Origin: JALZVT01 sp964519335
Lineage (GTDB): Bacteria; Pseudomonadota; Gammaproteobacteria; Pseudomonadales; Azotimanducaceae
Length of the DNA: 25,743 nucleotides
Direction: 5' to 3'
Assembly (NCBI GenBank): GCA_964519335.1
Contig: CAZFIA010000045.1
Coordinates: 1 to 25,743, forward strand
The notes under the pieces were generated by a model. The model did not search any database, had not been told where the DNA came from, and saw nothing but the letters and a program-made list of their open reading frames with translations. Both the position numbers and the translations under genes were made by a program. Below, in pieces: positions 8,429 through 16,411 of the stretch. How positions within the stretch are numbered: the first letter of the stretch is position 1; each line of letters begins with the position of its first letter.

Positions 8429-9306
8429 TAGACGCCGTCCTTAAGTTCTTCCAGTGCCTGCCAGTGCAAATCGCCCACCTGGCCGTTCGGATTTACTGGC
8501 TGCACGCAAACGTGATTGGCCCCAGCCTGGAAATGTTCATTGATTCGGGCTTTGATCGCCTTAACGTCGCCCCAGGCGAAGGTGGCGTCGATAAACTTGT
8601 CCGAGCCGGTACCTTCAAGGTCAGCCTCGCTTAACCCCATGCGCAGCCAGTTGTTGCGGTAGTTGGGCAGGCCAATGTAGGTCTGGGCAATGGTGCGTGC
8701 CAGTTCCCGGGCTTTGGCCGGATCGGTTTCGAAAATCACCTTTTGCTCTACACACAACCAGGGCTCAGCACCCAGAACCTCACGCGCCATTACCGTGTGG
8801 TCGGGCGAGGTGAAATAGGGATGCGCACCCGTGCACATGTCGCGCGCCAGTTCTAGCATCTTGGGTCCAAGTGCGGCGATGACTCGCTTTGGCGCCTCGT
8901 CGTGTTTCGGTCCGGTGTAGATCGATGAATCCATACCTTCGAGATATTTGCGCATGGTGGCCACGGGTTTGCCGTAGGTGAGCCCGCGTACGCCTTCTAC
9001 CAAAGGCACATGCGAAACGCCCATGCCCAGCAGAAACCGGTCGCCAGACTGTTCGGCAAGGGTGTGCTGTGCTGCGACGGTAACGCCAGGTTCGCGGTTG
9101 TAGATAGAAGCAATACCCGTTGCGACATTCAGTTTCTTTGTGTTTGCAAGCAACCAGGACGCGTGTGCGAGCGGATGACGCCCCACGGTCTCGGGTATCC
9201 ATAGCGCTGAATACCCCAGTTTTTCGATTCTCTGAGCGATTTCTGCTGCTGCGCCTGCGGCCACGCCTTCAGTGAAATACCAGACTCCAAGTTTTCCAAG
9301 ATCCAT
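8428..9306 (-). CDS. LLM-class (luciferase-like) flavin/F420 oxidoreductase
   Basis: The 292-residue product is a bacterial-luciferase-like TIM-barrel oxidoreductase. It resembles the TIGR03620-type group often labelled F420-dependent. Visible family features are the first strand LGKLGVWYF, the segment IEKLGYSALWIPETVGRHP (about 27-45), NVATGIASIYNREP, and FLLGMGVSHVPLVEGVRG (about 92-109). The ATG at 9304-9306 has a good GGAGG five bases upstream. It is translationally coupled to the downstream SDR and lies just after a cluster of palindromic repeats. Many proteobacterial members are annotated F420-dependent although the host may lack F420, so FMN use is equally possible. The substrate is unknown. 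Confidence 0.88.
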   Translation of the reverse strand: MDLGKLGVWYFTEGVAAGAAAEIAQRIEKLGYSALWIPETVGRHPLAHASWLLANTKKLNVATGIASIYNREPGVTVAAQHTLAEQSGDRFLLGMGVSHVPLVEGVRGLTYGKPVATMRKYLEGMDSSIYTGPKHDEAPKRVIAALGPKMLELARDMCTGAHPYFTSPDHTVMAREVLGAEPWLCVEQKVIFETDPAKARELARTIAQTYIGLPNYRNNWLRMGLSEADLEGTGSDKFIDATFAWGDVKAIKARINEHFQAGANHVCVQPVNPNGQVGDLHWQALEELKDGV

Positions 9307-9324
9307 AGCGCCTCCCCAGCGTAT

Positions 9325-9396
9325 CCCGGTCTTCGCCGGGCCTGACTTCCCGGTCTACGCCGGGCCCGACTTCCCGGTCTACGCCGGGCCTGTTAA
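9325..9396. repeat. three tandem 24-bp palindromic (REP-like) repeats
   Basis: Three head-to-tail units of exactly 24 bases occupy 9325-9348, 9349-9372 and 9373-9396. Each starts with CCCGGTCTACGCCGGG or a one-base variant (CTTCG in unit 1), which folds into a hairpin with CCCGG/CCGGG arms, followed by a variable CCTGACTT-like tail. They lie between the start of the LLM gene and the start of the MATE gene, where both promoters would be expected. This resembles REP-type intergenic palindromes rather than CRISPR, since there are no unique spacers. Confidence 0.85.
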
Positions 9397-9411
9397 TTGT
9401 GGCTAGATTCT

Positions 9412-10965
9412 ATGCCAGATTTGTCTTTGAGACTCGGTTATGCGCTCAGAGTCGGGCATTATGGAGAGCTGCGCGGATCGGGAGTGATCGTTGCGCTTCT
9501 CTTCTCCCTCGGGTTTCCCTCGGGAATTCTTGCAGGACTCATTCAGGTATTTCGATTGAGCACGGACGATCCAAACGCTGCGTCTGAACCCGAGAGCCCA
9601 GTCTCCGAAGGTGTACCTGAAGGTGCACCAGAGGGGCGCCCCAGCATTTTTGCGCTCGCTTTCCCTTCTATTCTGGGCAATTTGCTCTACACCATTGTAG
9701 GCGTTGTGCAGACCCTGTTTGTGGGTGAGCTAGGGGCGTCCGCCCTTGCTGCTATCGGTGCTGGGCAGCGCGTGTTTTTTGCGCTGCAAGCGATACTGCT
9801 TGCGATTACTGCGGGTACAACTGCGTTAGTTGCCCGGGCCTGGGGGGCGAACGACCATCGGGAAGCGAGCCGGGTCACCATGGCATCGCTGGTAGTTGGC
9901 GGAGCCTTCTCGCTGATGGCGATGACCGTTGGCGTGCTGTTTGCTCGACCCATCGCCGGGCTTTTTGGGCTGGATGAGGTCACGCTTGATCTCGCGGCTG
10001 CCAATATTCGCTGGCTGAGCTTTTTTAATCTCGCCTTTGCGATCAACTTCATACTTGCCGCCAGTTTGCGCGCCGCAGGAGACGCCTGGTCACCACTTGC
10101 AGTGGGAGCTTGCGTCAACGCTATAAATATTCCGCTCTTATACGTATTGGTGTTTGGAAAATTTGGTTTTCCTCAACTGGGCGTGGCTGGTGCGGCAGTT
10201 GCAGCAGGCGTTGCGTTCTCTGTTGGCGCTGTGCTCTTGATCGGCCTATGGATGGGGCAACGCTTTAAGCTTAAGTACTCGAAAGGCGGCTGGTGGCGTA
10301 AAGAACGATTGAAGCGATTGCTCGAGATTGGCCTGCCATCGGGTATCGAACAGCTTGTCTTTCAGTTTGGGTTCTTTATTTTTCTGATTCTCATCGGCCG
10401 ATTTTATGGCACAGCAGCCTTTGCGGCCTACAACATTGGGGTCACCATGTTGATGGTCTGCATGACTGTCGGCTTTGGCTTTTCTATCGCGGGCTCCACA
10501 CTGGTAGGTCAGCACCTTGGTGCGAATGATCCAGAAGGCGCTGCTCTTAGTGGGTGGCGCTCTATGGGCTTTGCCGTACTCGCTATGGGCGGTTTGGGGC
10601 TATTGGTGTTATTGAATTCAGAGCGACTGGCTCGGCTGTTTATTGGCGACGACGAAGAAACAATTCGCTACACCGTGCAGTTTGTAATGTTGTTGGGCGC
10701 GGCCATGCCTCTGATGGCTGTGGAGTTTGCGATTGGCGGGAGCTTGCGGGGGGCGGGTGATACCCGGTTTCCTTTGATAGCCACGTTCTTAGGATTGATT
10801 GGCATGCGTTGCGGCTTGGCTGGCTTGTTCACCTGGCTCGAGTTCTCCGTGTTCTGGGTTTATGCGAGTCTGGTTGGGGATTACATGCTCAAAGCCGCCT
10901 TGCTAGTTTGGCGTTTTAGATCCGGCCGGTGGAAGACAGTGGTAAGTTTCAGTAACGAAACCTAA
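9412..10965 (+). CDS. MATE family efflux transporter
   Basis: This is a multidrug and toxin extrusion transporter, exporting cationic compounds by Na+ or H+ antiport across the inner membrane. After an N-terminal stretch of about 75 residues with an acidic, Pro-rich linker (EPESPVSEGVPEG), the two six-helix MATE halves begin. Their signatures are LAFPSILGNLLYTIVGVVQT, FVGELGASALAAIGAG, and AGTTALVARAWGANDHREA. The second half has PSGIEQLVFQFGFFIF and GSTLVGQHLGANDPEGA. The protein is 517 residues from ATG 9412, longer than the usual 450-480 because of the N-terminal extension. A TTG at 9397 in the same frame would add five residues, and a start further downstream is possible. It precedes the glycosylase gene by 53 bp. 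Confidence 0.9.
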   Translation: MPDLSLRLGYALRVGHYGELRGSGVIVALLFSLGFPSGILAGLIQVFRLSTDDPNAASEPESPVSEGVPEGAPEGRPSIFALAFPSILGNLLYTIVGVVQTLFVGELGASALAAIGAGQRVFFALQAILLAITAGTTALVARAWGANDHREASRVTMASLVVGGAFSLMAMTVGVLFARPIAGLFGLDEVTLDLAAANIRWLSFFNLAFAINFILAASLRAAGDAWSPLAVGACVNAINIPLLYVLVFGKFGFPQLGVAGAAVAAGVAFSVGAVLLIGLWMGQRFKLKYSKGGWWRKERLKRLLEIGLPSGIEQLVFQFGFFIFLILIGRFYGTAAFAAYNIGVTMLMVCMTVGFGFSIAGSTLVGQHLGANDPEGAALSGWRSMGFAVLAMGGLGLLVLLNSERLARLFIGDDEETIRYTVQFVMLLGAAMPLMAVEFAIGGSLRGAGDTRFPLIATFLGLIGMRCGLAGLFTWLEFSVFWVYASLVGDYMLKAALLVWRFRSGRWKTVVSFSNET

Positions 10966-11008
10966 CCTAACCTCAATACCCCTCATACCTCTTTATTACG
11001 CCAGAGCC

Positions 11009-11013
11009 GGAGG
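11009..11013 (+). promoter_or_regulatory. ribosome binding site deciding the GTG start of the glycosylase
   Basis: A full GGAGG stands five bases before the GTG at 11019-11021. The next codons give Pro-Glu-Leu-Pro, the mandatory N terminus of Fpg/Nei enzymes, so motif and ribosome binding site agree on this start. Confidence 0.8.
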
Positions 11014-11018
11014 CAACC

Positions 11019-11915
11019 GTGCCTGAGTTACCAGACTTAACGCTCTATCTCACCCATCTTGAGCAGCGCGTGCAGGGACAGCCCTTGTTGGATGTTCGCC
11101 TTGCTAGCATGTTTTTATTGCGTACCGTTGAACCACCGCTAGAGGCCCTTACCGGAACGCCGGTTAAGCGACTCTCTCGTATTGGCAAACAACTGGTGTT
11201 CACTTTTGACACCGATGATGGCGCCGAGCTGCATATGGTAATCCACCTGATGATCAGCGGACGCTTGCGATGGAAAGAACCAGGGGCGAGCATTGCCGGT
11301 CGCAATGTAGTCGCAGGTTTCGATTTTCCAGAGGGTACGTTGATATTCACTGAGGCCAGCAAGAAGAAGCGAGCGTCGTTGCGCGTCGTGGATGACACGG
11401 GTCTTGCAGCGCTCGACCTGGGTGGGCTTGAGGTATTTGAAGTCTCTGTTCAAGAATTTGTCGAGCGACTGCGAGACTCTGGACACACACTAAAACGGGC
11501 TCTCACCGATCAACGAGTGTTTGCCGGTATCGGCAATGCGTATTCGGATGAAATACTGTTGCGAGCTCGCATGTCGCCGTTTAAGCGGGCTGGCGCACTC
11601 AGCGATGAAGAAGGTCAGGTACTGTTTGATTCAACGCGTGCGGTGATGACCGAGTGGACCGAACGATTGATGGCAAGCACCGGTGATGAGTTCCCCGACA
11701 AGGTCACTGCCTTTCACAAGCAGATGGCGGTGCACGGGAAATACAAAGAGCCCTGTCCGGTGTGCGGCTCGCCAGTGCAGCGGATTCGCTACGCAGAAAA
11801 CGAGGCGAACTATTGTGCGGGTTGCCAAACTGGCGGTAAGTTGCTCGCGGATCGCTCTCTATCACGTTTGTTGAAAGACAACTGGCCGAAGCGTCTGGAA
11901 GACCTGGAGACCTAG
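11019..11915 (+). CDS. Fpg/Nei family DNA glycosylase/AP lyase, atypical zinc finger
   Basis: Base-excision repair enzyme that removes oxidised bases and cleaves the abasic site. After removal of the GTG-encoded Met, the N terminus is PELPDL, with the nucleophilic Pro and the catalytic Glu of the family. GKQLVFTF supplies the conserved Lys region, and GIGNAYSDEILLRARMSPF is the helix-two-turn-helix. A C-terminal CPVC...CAGC zinc finger follows (about 246-268). In E. coli Fpg an Arg five residues before the third Cys contacts DNA; here that position is Asn (NEANYC), and about 30 residues follow the finger (QTGGKLLADRSLSRLL...). These mark it as a divergent subgroup, so I give no gene symbol. 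It converges on the CinA/NadD-like gene with a 14-bp gap. Confidence 0.88.
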   Translation: MPELPDLTLYLTHLEQRVQGQPLLDVRLASMFLLRTVEPPLEALTGTPVKRLSRIGKQLVFTFDTDDGAELHMVIHLMISGRLRWKEPGASIAGRNVVAGFDFPEGTLIFTEASKKKRASLRVVDDTGLAALDLGGLEVFEVSVQEFVERLRDSGHTLKRALTDQRVFAGIGNAYSDEILLRARMSPFKRAGALSDEEGQVLFDSTRAVMTEWTERLMASTGDEFPDKVTAFHKQMAVHGKYKEPCPVCGSPVQRIRYAENEANYCAGCQTGGKLLADRSLSRLLKDNWPKRLEDLET

Positions 11916-11929
11916 CGGCACACTAGCGG

Positions 11930-13108
11930 TCAGGTTTCTGCCGTGTTGTCGTTGCCGATGTTGCGAAGTTCGGTTGACGATAAATCCACTCTGAATTCAT
12001 CTTCGGTAACGTTGGTGCAAAGTGCTGCGAGTGCTTCGGGTACGTCGCTGTTTGCCAGAGTTTGAAACCCGCTGTTATCGTTTCGGCCAAACACCAAGAA
12101 CCGGGTGCCAAGCCTTGTATATTCGGCAAAAGAGTCGTGCATAGCGGCGGCGTTTTCGTAATAGCGGGGTTGGCCGATGCGCACGAGCGTATCTATGCCA
12201 ACAACAAAGGTGCAGTTCGGAAACTCGCGGGCTTTTTCAATGAAGGTAGGAAGGTTTGTTAACCACAAGACGCTGTGCTCAAACTGGCTTTGGCGCTTAT
12301 GTAAATCAACATAGCTAAGCGCAGGCTTGTCGACGTTGTCTATGCAAAGCTCAAAGGCAACATCTGTGTCTAACACCTGGCTCGCATGGTCTGCCATTTG
12401 CAGATGGCCCTCATGCAATGGATTAAACGAGCCAGACAGCAGTGCTTTAGGCCGGATGGCTTGCTGCTGCTTTGATGCGTTTTGATTTGAGGTAGAAGAA
12501 ATTTCGCCGTTGAGCAGCTTTGACCAAGAGCTGTGAGCAGTCACCTGCTCAATTGTTGCGCTACTTGAAGCCGCAAGTGCTGGCGCATTCAATCGGACGT
12601 CCAGCGTTTCATCGTCCAGCGTTTCATCGAGCAAGCACCAGGCCAGGGTCGTTACCTGGTCTTCCTCGATGTTTCTGTCACCCATTCCGCTCGCACCTTT
12701 GTCGAATTCAACGGTGGCGGTTGCAGTTTTTGTTAGTGTTTGTACGGCAAGGTAGGCGCGATGTGCGCCGCGTTTTTTTCGATTGGTCGCAAGGGCTGCG
12801 GTGCAGCCGAAGCCGATTAGGTCCTGAATTTTGTGTTCTTGCCCGGCTGTGTTCAGGTCACAGGCGCGCTGGAACGCTGCCATTGCCAGTGCGCGTGCCG
12901 TATCTGCGCTGCAGGCCTGATCGGGTTGTCCGCCGAGTTGTTCGACTAATGCGGCTTCAGCATAGGGCACGCTGGCCTCAAGCACAGTTGCCGACGCGCC
13001 AGGTTCAGACAGTAATTCTGAAAGCAATGTAACGCCGCCGCCGGTCACCAGAAACACGCCCGCAAATTTGCTCTGGTGCAGTGCTTTTGCGTGTGGGTTG
13101 CCCGGCAT
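11930..13108 (-). CDS. CinA/PncC-like domain fused to NadD-like nucleotidyltransferase
   Basis: The 392-residue protein has two parts. Residues about 14-180 resemble the C-terminal (PncC, NMN deamidase) domain of CinA: FLVTGGGVTLLSELLSEPGAS, then GFGCTAALATNRKKRGAHRAYLAVQT. Residues about 219-392 are a cytidylyltransferase-like nucleotidyltransferase with LLSGSFNPLHEGH (the HxGH motif at 232-235) and the terminal SSTELR, which matches the ISSTxIR motif of NMN/NaMN adenylyltransferases. A Ser/Gln-rich linker joins them. Both halves point to pyridine nucleotide metabolism (recycling NMN to NAD), but that is inference from motifs. A 15-bp tandem duplication at 12599-12628 encodes DETLD twice. 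It is the last gene of the minus-strand operon, 11 bp after the hydrolase. Confidence 0.8.
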   Translation of the reverse strand: MPGNPHAKALHQSKFAGVFLVTGGGVTLLSELLSEPGASATVLEASVPYAEAALVEQLGGQPDQACSADTARALAMAAFQRACDLNTAGQEHKIQDLIGFGCTAALATNRKKRGAHRAYLAVQTLTKTATATVEFDKGASGMGDRNIEEDQVTTLAWCLLDETLDDETLDVRLNAPALAASSSATIEQVTAHSSWSKLLNGEISSTSNQNASKQQQAIRPKALLSGSFNPLHEGHLQMADHASQVLDTDVAFELCIDNVDKPALSYVDLHKRQSQFEHSVLWLTNLPTFIEKAREFPNCTFVVGIDTLVRIGQPRYYENAAAMHDSFAEYTRLGTRFLVFGRNDNSGFQTLANSDVPEALAALCTNVTEDEFRVDLSSTELRNIGNDNTAET

Positions 13109-13119
13109 GACGGTTGCTT

Positions 13120-14001
13120 TTAGCTGCCCGCAGGCTCTTCAAGAAAGTTATCTACCCGCCCGCAAAATTCATCGAGCTGGTCGTGATGTACCCAGTGACC
13201 AGCGTTTTCTATGGTCTCTACTCTGGCATTGGGAAATCGGGCAGCACGGCCGTCCGCGGCTGGATCAGAGGCCCAGGATTCAGCGCCGCGAACCAGCATG
13301 ACCGGCTTGTTCATGCGCTCGTTGAGTTTGTGCTGATCATCGAACGGAACGCCAACAGGTGGAAAGGCGCGGACGTAGTTGTCGAATTTCCAACTGTAGG
13401 TGCCGTCTTCATTGCGATTGATGCCGTGCACGGTTAGATGACGCGCCTGTTGCTCGTCTAAATGCGGGTTTTCTGATTGCATGCGCTGAAACGCTTCTTC
13501 AACGCTTACGTAGCGACGAGGAGTTCGACCACTAATCTTTCGCAGATCATCTATCCAGTTGGTGATTCGTTCCTCAACCGGAACGGCCATGCGTTCCTCG
13601 ATCATTTTTGGCGGCGGCCCCATACCTTCGATGGCAACCAGCTTGTTCACGCTTTCCGGGTACAGGCCTGCGTAGTTCAGGGCAATAGATCCACCGAGTG
13701 AGTGGGCAATAATTGTCGCCGGCGTCATCTTGGTTTGATGCAGCAGCTGCGCGATGTCGTAGACATAATCGACGATGTTGTAAGTGCCGCCCACCAGCCA
13801 CTCTGAATCGCCGTGGCCGCGAAGGTCGGGTGCAATAATGTGGTAGCGATCGCGATAGCGCTCGGCAAACCAGTCCCAGTTTCGACAGTGGTCGCGACCG
13901 CCGTGTACCAATAGCATAGGCGGTGCGTCTGGGTTACCCCAGTCGACGTAGTGCAGTCGCAAGCGTTGCGAGAAATAGATGTGAGATGTGGGTCCGTGCA
14001 T
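13120..14001 (-). CDS. alpha/beta hydrolase
   Basis: A 293-residue alpha/beta-hydrolase-fold enzyme. The oxyanion region is LLVHGGRDHCRNW (30-42), IAPDLRGHGDSEW (56-68) is the typical strand-4 loop, the nucleophile elbow is AHSLGGS with Ser101, and the catalytic His is His269 in NAGHWVHHDQ. The acid is probably Glu or Asp in the RGAESWASDP segment (about 239-248). Length and motifs fit ester, epoxide or C-C hydrolases and the substrate cannot be chosen. It sits 11 bp after the acyl-CoA dehydrogenase and 11 bp before the fusion gene, so it is transcribed in that operon, possibly acting on an ester or lactone in the same catabolic route. Confidence 0.93.
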   Translation of the reverse strand: MHGPTSHIYFSQRLRLHYVDWGNPDAPPMLLVHGGRDHCRNWDWFAERYRDRYHIIAPDLRGHGDSEWLVGGTYNIVDYVYDIAQLLHQTKMTPATIIAHSLGGSIALNYAGLYPESVNKLVAIEGMGPPPKMIEERMAVPVEERITNWIDDLRKISGRTPRRYVSVEEAFQRMQSENPHLDEQQARHLTVHGINRNEDGTYSWKFDNYVRAFPPVGVPFDDQHKLNERMNKPVMLVRGAESWASDPAADGRAARFPNARVETIENAGHWVHHDQLDEFCGRVDNFLEEPAGS

Positions 14002-14012
14002 AACTTTTACTT

Positions 14013-15203
14013 CTATAGCGTTCGGCTAATCAGCTCTTTCATGATTTCATTGGTGCCACCGTAGATTTTTTGAACTCGGGCATCGGTGTACATCCGGCTG
14101 ATTTCGTATTCGTCCATGTAACCGGCACCGCCGTGCAGCTGTACACAGCTGTCAATGATCTCGCACTGTTTGTCGGTGCACCAGTACTTCGCCATGCTGG
14201 CAGTAGTGGCGTCGAGTTCGCCTCGCATGTGTTTCTCGACAAGCTGATCAACGAAGGTTCGGCCGATAGTTGCTTCTGTTTTGCATTCTGCCAGACGAAA
14301 TTTGGTGTTTTGAAAATCCATAACGCTTTGGCCAAAGGCTTTACGCTCTTTCACGTAGTCTGCGGTTATTGCGAGCGCTCGCTCTGCACAAACAATTGCT
14401 GACTGGGCGATGCTTAGGCGCTCTTGCGGCAGCTGCTGCATGAGTTGATAGAACCCTTTTCCTTCTTCTGCGCCGAGCAGACTTGTGGCTGGCACCCTGC
14501 AGTCAGAAAAAAACAGCTCGGAAGTGTCTGCCGCTTTCTGACCCATTTTTGCAAGGTTCCTGCCGCGTTCAAATCCAGGTGACTGCGTATCGACCAAAAT
14601 GAGCGATATTCCTTTTGCCCTCGCTTTCGGATCCGTCTTGGCTACAACGATCACAAGATCGGCGTGTTGGCCGTTGGTAATATAGGTTTTGGCACCGTTG
14701 ATAATGTAGTCGTCTCCGTCGCGAATTGCGGTGGTGCGAATAGATTGCAGATCGGAACCTGTGTTGGGTTCGGTCATTGCGATTGCGCCCACAGCGTCGC
14801 CTGTAACCATTTTGGGTAGCCAGTGTTGTTTTTGTTCTTCTGTTCCGTAGTGCAATACGTACGGCGCTACAATGGTGCTGTGAACTTGATGGCCAAATCC
14901 CACCACACCGGTTCGATGCATTTCTTCCATCACTACGGTTTCGTGGCGAAAGTCGCCGCCAGCGCCGCCGTATTCCTCGGGGACTTCCGCGCAAAGCAAA
15001 CCCGCGGCGCCCGCTTTTTGCCAGGCATTGCGATCGATTTGTCCCTGCGCAAGCCAGCGTTCGGTATGTGGGACAAATTCTTTTTGGAAGAACTTGTTGG
15101 CGGCATCCGCAAACATGCGCAGCTCATCGTTTTTCCAGCACGATTCGGATTGCGGTAGTGATGCTTGCCCAGATAATTCAGATGAAGATGTCGAAGTGTT
15201 CAT
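14013..15203 (-). CDS. acyl-CoA dehydrogenase, long-chain (LCAD)-like
   Basis: FAD-dependent acyl-CoA dehydrogenase of 396 residues resembling mitochondrial long-chain acyl-CoA dehydrogenase. Matching stretches are MTEPNTGSDLQSIRTTA (143-159), NGAKTYITNGQHADLVIV, LPQERLSIAQ (258-267), KERKAFGQ, CVQLHGGAGYMDEYEISRMY, and the C-terminal RVQKIYGGTNEIMKELISR. The MCAD catalytic position before GGTNE is not Glu; the base is instead likely Glu261 of LPQER, the location used by LCAD- and isovaleryl-type enzymes. The first 22 residues are Ser-rich and may not belong to the folded part. It is the second gene of the minus-strand operon, 40 bp after the SMP-30-like gene. Confidence 0.94.
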   Translation of the reverse strand: MNTSTSSSELSGQASLPQSESCWKNDELRMFADAANKFFQKEFVPHTERWLAQGQIDRNAWQKAGAAGLLCAEVPEEYGGAGGDFRHETVVMEEMHRTGVVGFGHQVHSTIVAPYVLHYGTEEQKQHWLPKMVTGDAVGAIAMTEPNTGSDLQSIRTTAIRDGDDYIINGAKTYITNGQHADLVIVVAKTDPKARAKGISLILVDTQSPGFERGRNLAKMGQKAADTSELFFSDCRVPATSLLGAEEGKGFYQLMQQLPQERLSIAQSAIVCAERALAITADYVKERKAFGQSVMDFQNTKFRLAECKTEATIGRTFVDQLVEKHMRGELDATTASMAKYWCTDKQCEIIDSCVQLHGGAGYMDEYEISRMYTDARVQKIYGGTNEIMKELISRTL

Positions 15204-15243
15204 TTGGTTAGTCGTTTCTCTGCTGAGGATACTGGTGAGAGTC

Positions 15244-16122
15244 TTAAGGGTAACCGGCTGCGGCGTAGGGAGCCTTCACCCGCAATAGCTGCCCGGACAA
15301 TTGGGCTTTGCATTCATCCGGCGTAGATGATTTTGCGCTCAGAATATACAGATCTGTTCCGCCCAACATGCACGCAAAGGCACCGCGGTCGAGGGCTATT
15401 CGGTGGCTTAGATTGCCGCCGCGTTCCATTCTCAAGCATTCGTTGGTGGTGGGTGAAGCAACCCACACGCCACCCGCTTCATCGAGACAAATACCATCAG
15501 GTACGGCGCCCTCGGGTAGCTCTGCCCAATCTTCCCGTGCGCTCAGCGAACCGTCTTCCGCTACCGCATAGCCTGTGAGCTTGCCGCCAAAGGTCTCGGC
15601 GATCACAAGTGTTTTACCGTCGGGACTGATCACCGTACCGTTTGGAAACACGAGGTCGCTGGCACAGTGGCTGGCAGTACCTTCGGGCGAGACATAAATC
15701 AGTTGCGTGGGGCGAAATTTCTCGCCCGCGTGCAGGTCGTAGCCGAAGTTGCCCACGTAGGCCGCGCCGCTGGGCAGCATGACCATGTCGTTGCACAGTC
15801 CAGGCGCCAGATGCGATAGATCGGCCCAGGTTTCTAACGTGGGCGGCTGCTCGGCGTCTGGCTGAACAACTCGCAGCAATGATCGGCTGGTCATGCCCAC
15901 AATCACCATATCGCCATTGGGTAGCCAACCCAGGCCTGAGGGTTCCTCATCGAGTTCAACAACCACAGATACGGAACCCTGGGCGGGGTCAAACCTGAGG
16001 ACCTGATGGGCGTGCATGTCGGAGAAATAGAGAGCGTCGTTGTGGTATCTGGGGCCTTCGCCGAAGGCCAGGCCGTCGTGGAGGATCTCTGGAGTTGTAG
16101 ATATATCAATGGTATTTGGCAT
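15244..16122 (-). CDS. SMP-30/gluconolactonase family protein
   Basis: A six-bladed beta-propeller of the SMP-30/gluconolactonase/LRE family, typically a divalent-metal lactonase. Expected metal ligands are visible: the Glu of FGEGPRYHNDALYFSDMH near the N terminus, the Asn of LVFPNGTVISPDG, and the Asp of AVPDGICLDEAGGVWVAS. Repeated blade motifs include PSGLGWLPNGDMVIV and GLCNDMVMLPSGAAYVGNFGYD. I use the ATG at 16120-16122 because GGGA stands just upstream and the product is 292 residues, normal for the family; an ORF start at 16194 adds an unrelated N terminus. No signal peptide is seen, so it is cytoplasmic. As the first operon gene it may open a lactone intermediate for the enzymes downstream, which is inference. 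Confidence 0.92.
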   Translation of the reverse strand: MPNTIDISTTPEILHDGLAFGEGPRYHNDALYFSDMHAHQVLRFDPAQGSVSVVVELDEEPSGLGWLPNGDMVIVGMTSRSLLRVVQPDAEQPPTLETWADLSHLAPGLCNDMVMLPSGAAYVGNFGYDLHAGEKFRPTQLIYVSPEGTASHCASDLVFPNGTVISPDGKTLVIAETFGGKLTGYAVAEDGSLSAREDWAELPEGAVPDGICLDEAGGVWVASPTTNECLRMERGGNLSHRIALDRGAFACMLGGTDLYILSAKSSTPDECKAQLSGQLLRVKAPYAAAGYP

Positions 16123-16222
16123 CTGCTTCCCTTGGCTTCGATTTGAAAGGGTCCAACAGCCTGACGCATTGCTGAATGAACAGGCTGATCTCAACGGCTG
16201 ATCGGACAGGTTGCAACAGAAT

Positions 16223-16252
16223 ATTGTCGAATTGGCTGTTTTAGGCCCTCAA
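16223..16252 (-). promoter_or_regulatory. possible sigma70 promoter of the SMP-30 operon
   Basis: On the minus strand TTGAGG (complement of 16247-16252) and GACAAT (complement of 16223-16228) stand 18 bases apart, each matching the consensus at four of six positions. They lie about 100 bases upstream of the chosen start. An inverted repeat TTACAG-N7-CTGTAA at 16255-16273 is immediately upstream and could be an operator. Both are weak on sequence alone. Confidence 0.3.
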
Positions 16253-16411
16253 CTTTACAGATGCTAGCTGTAAGTACGGGTGTGGGACTATTTCTTTTGG
16301 GGTATTCTCCTGCTCAGACAAACCGGGGGAATCACTGGGTTTGTTCGTTTGCGATAGAATGTTCGGTCTGCACGAGCATTCGGGCAAAAAAATATAATTA
16401 TGGAGAATCAC

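Noticed and set aside
9325..9396. CRISPR-like repeats
   Set aside because: The units are contiguous with no unique spacers, each is itself a hairpin, and no cas gene is present.
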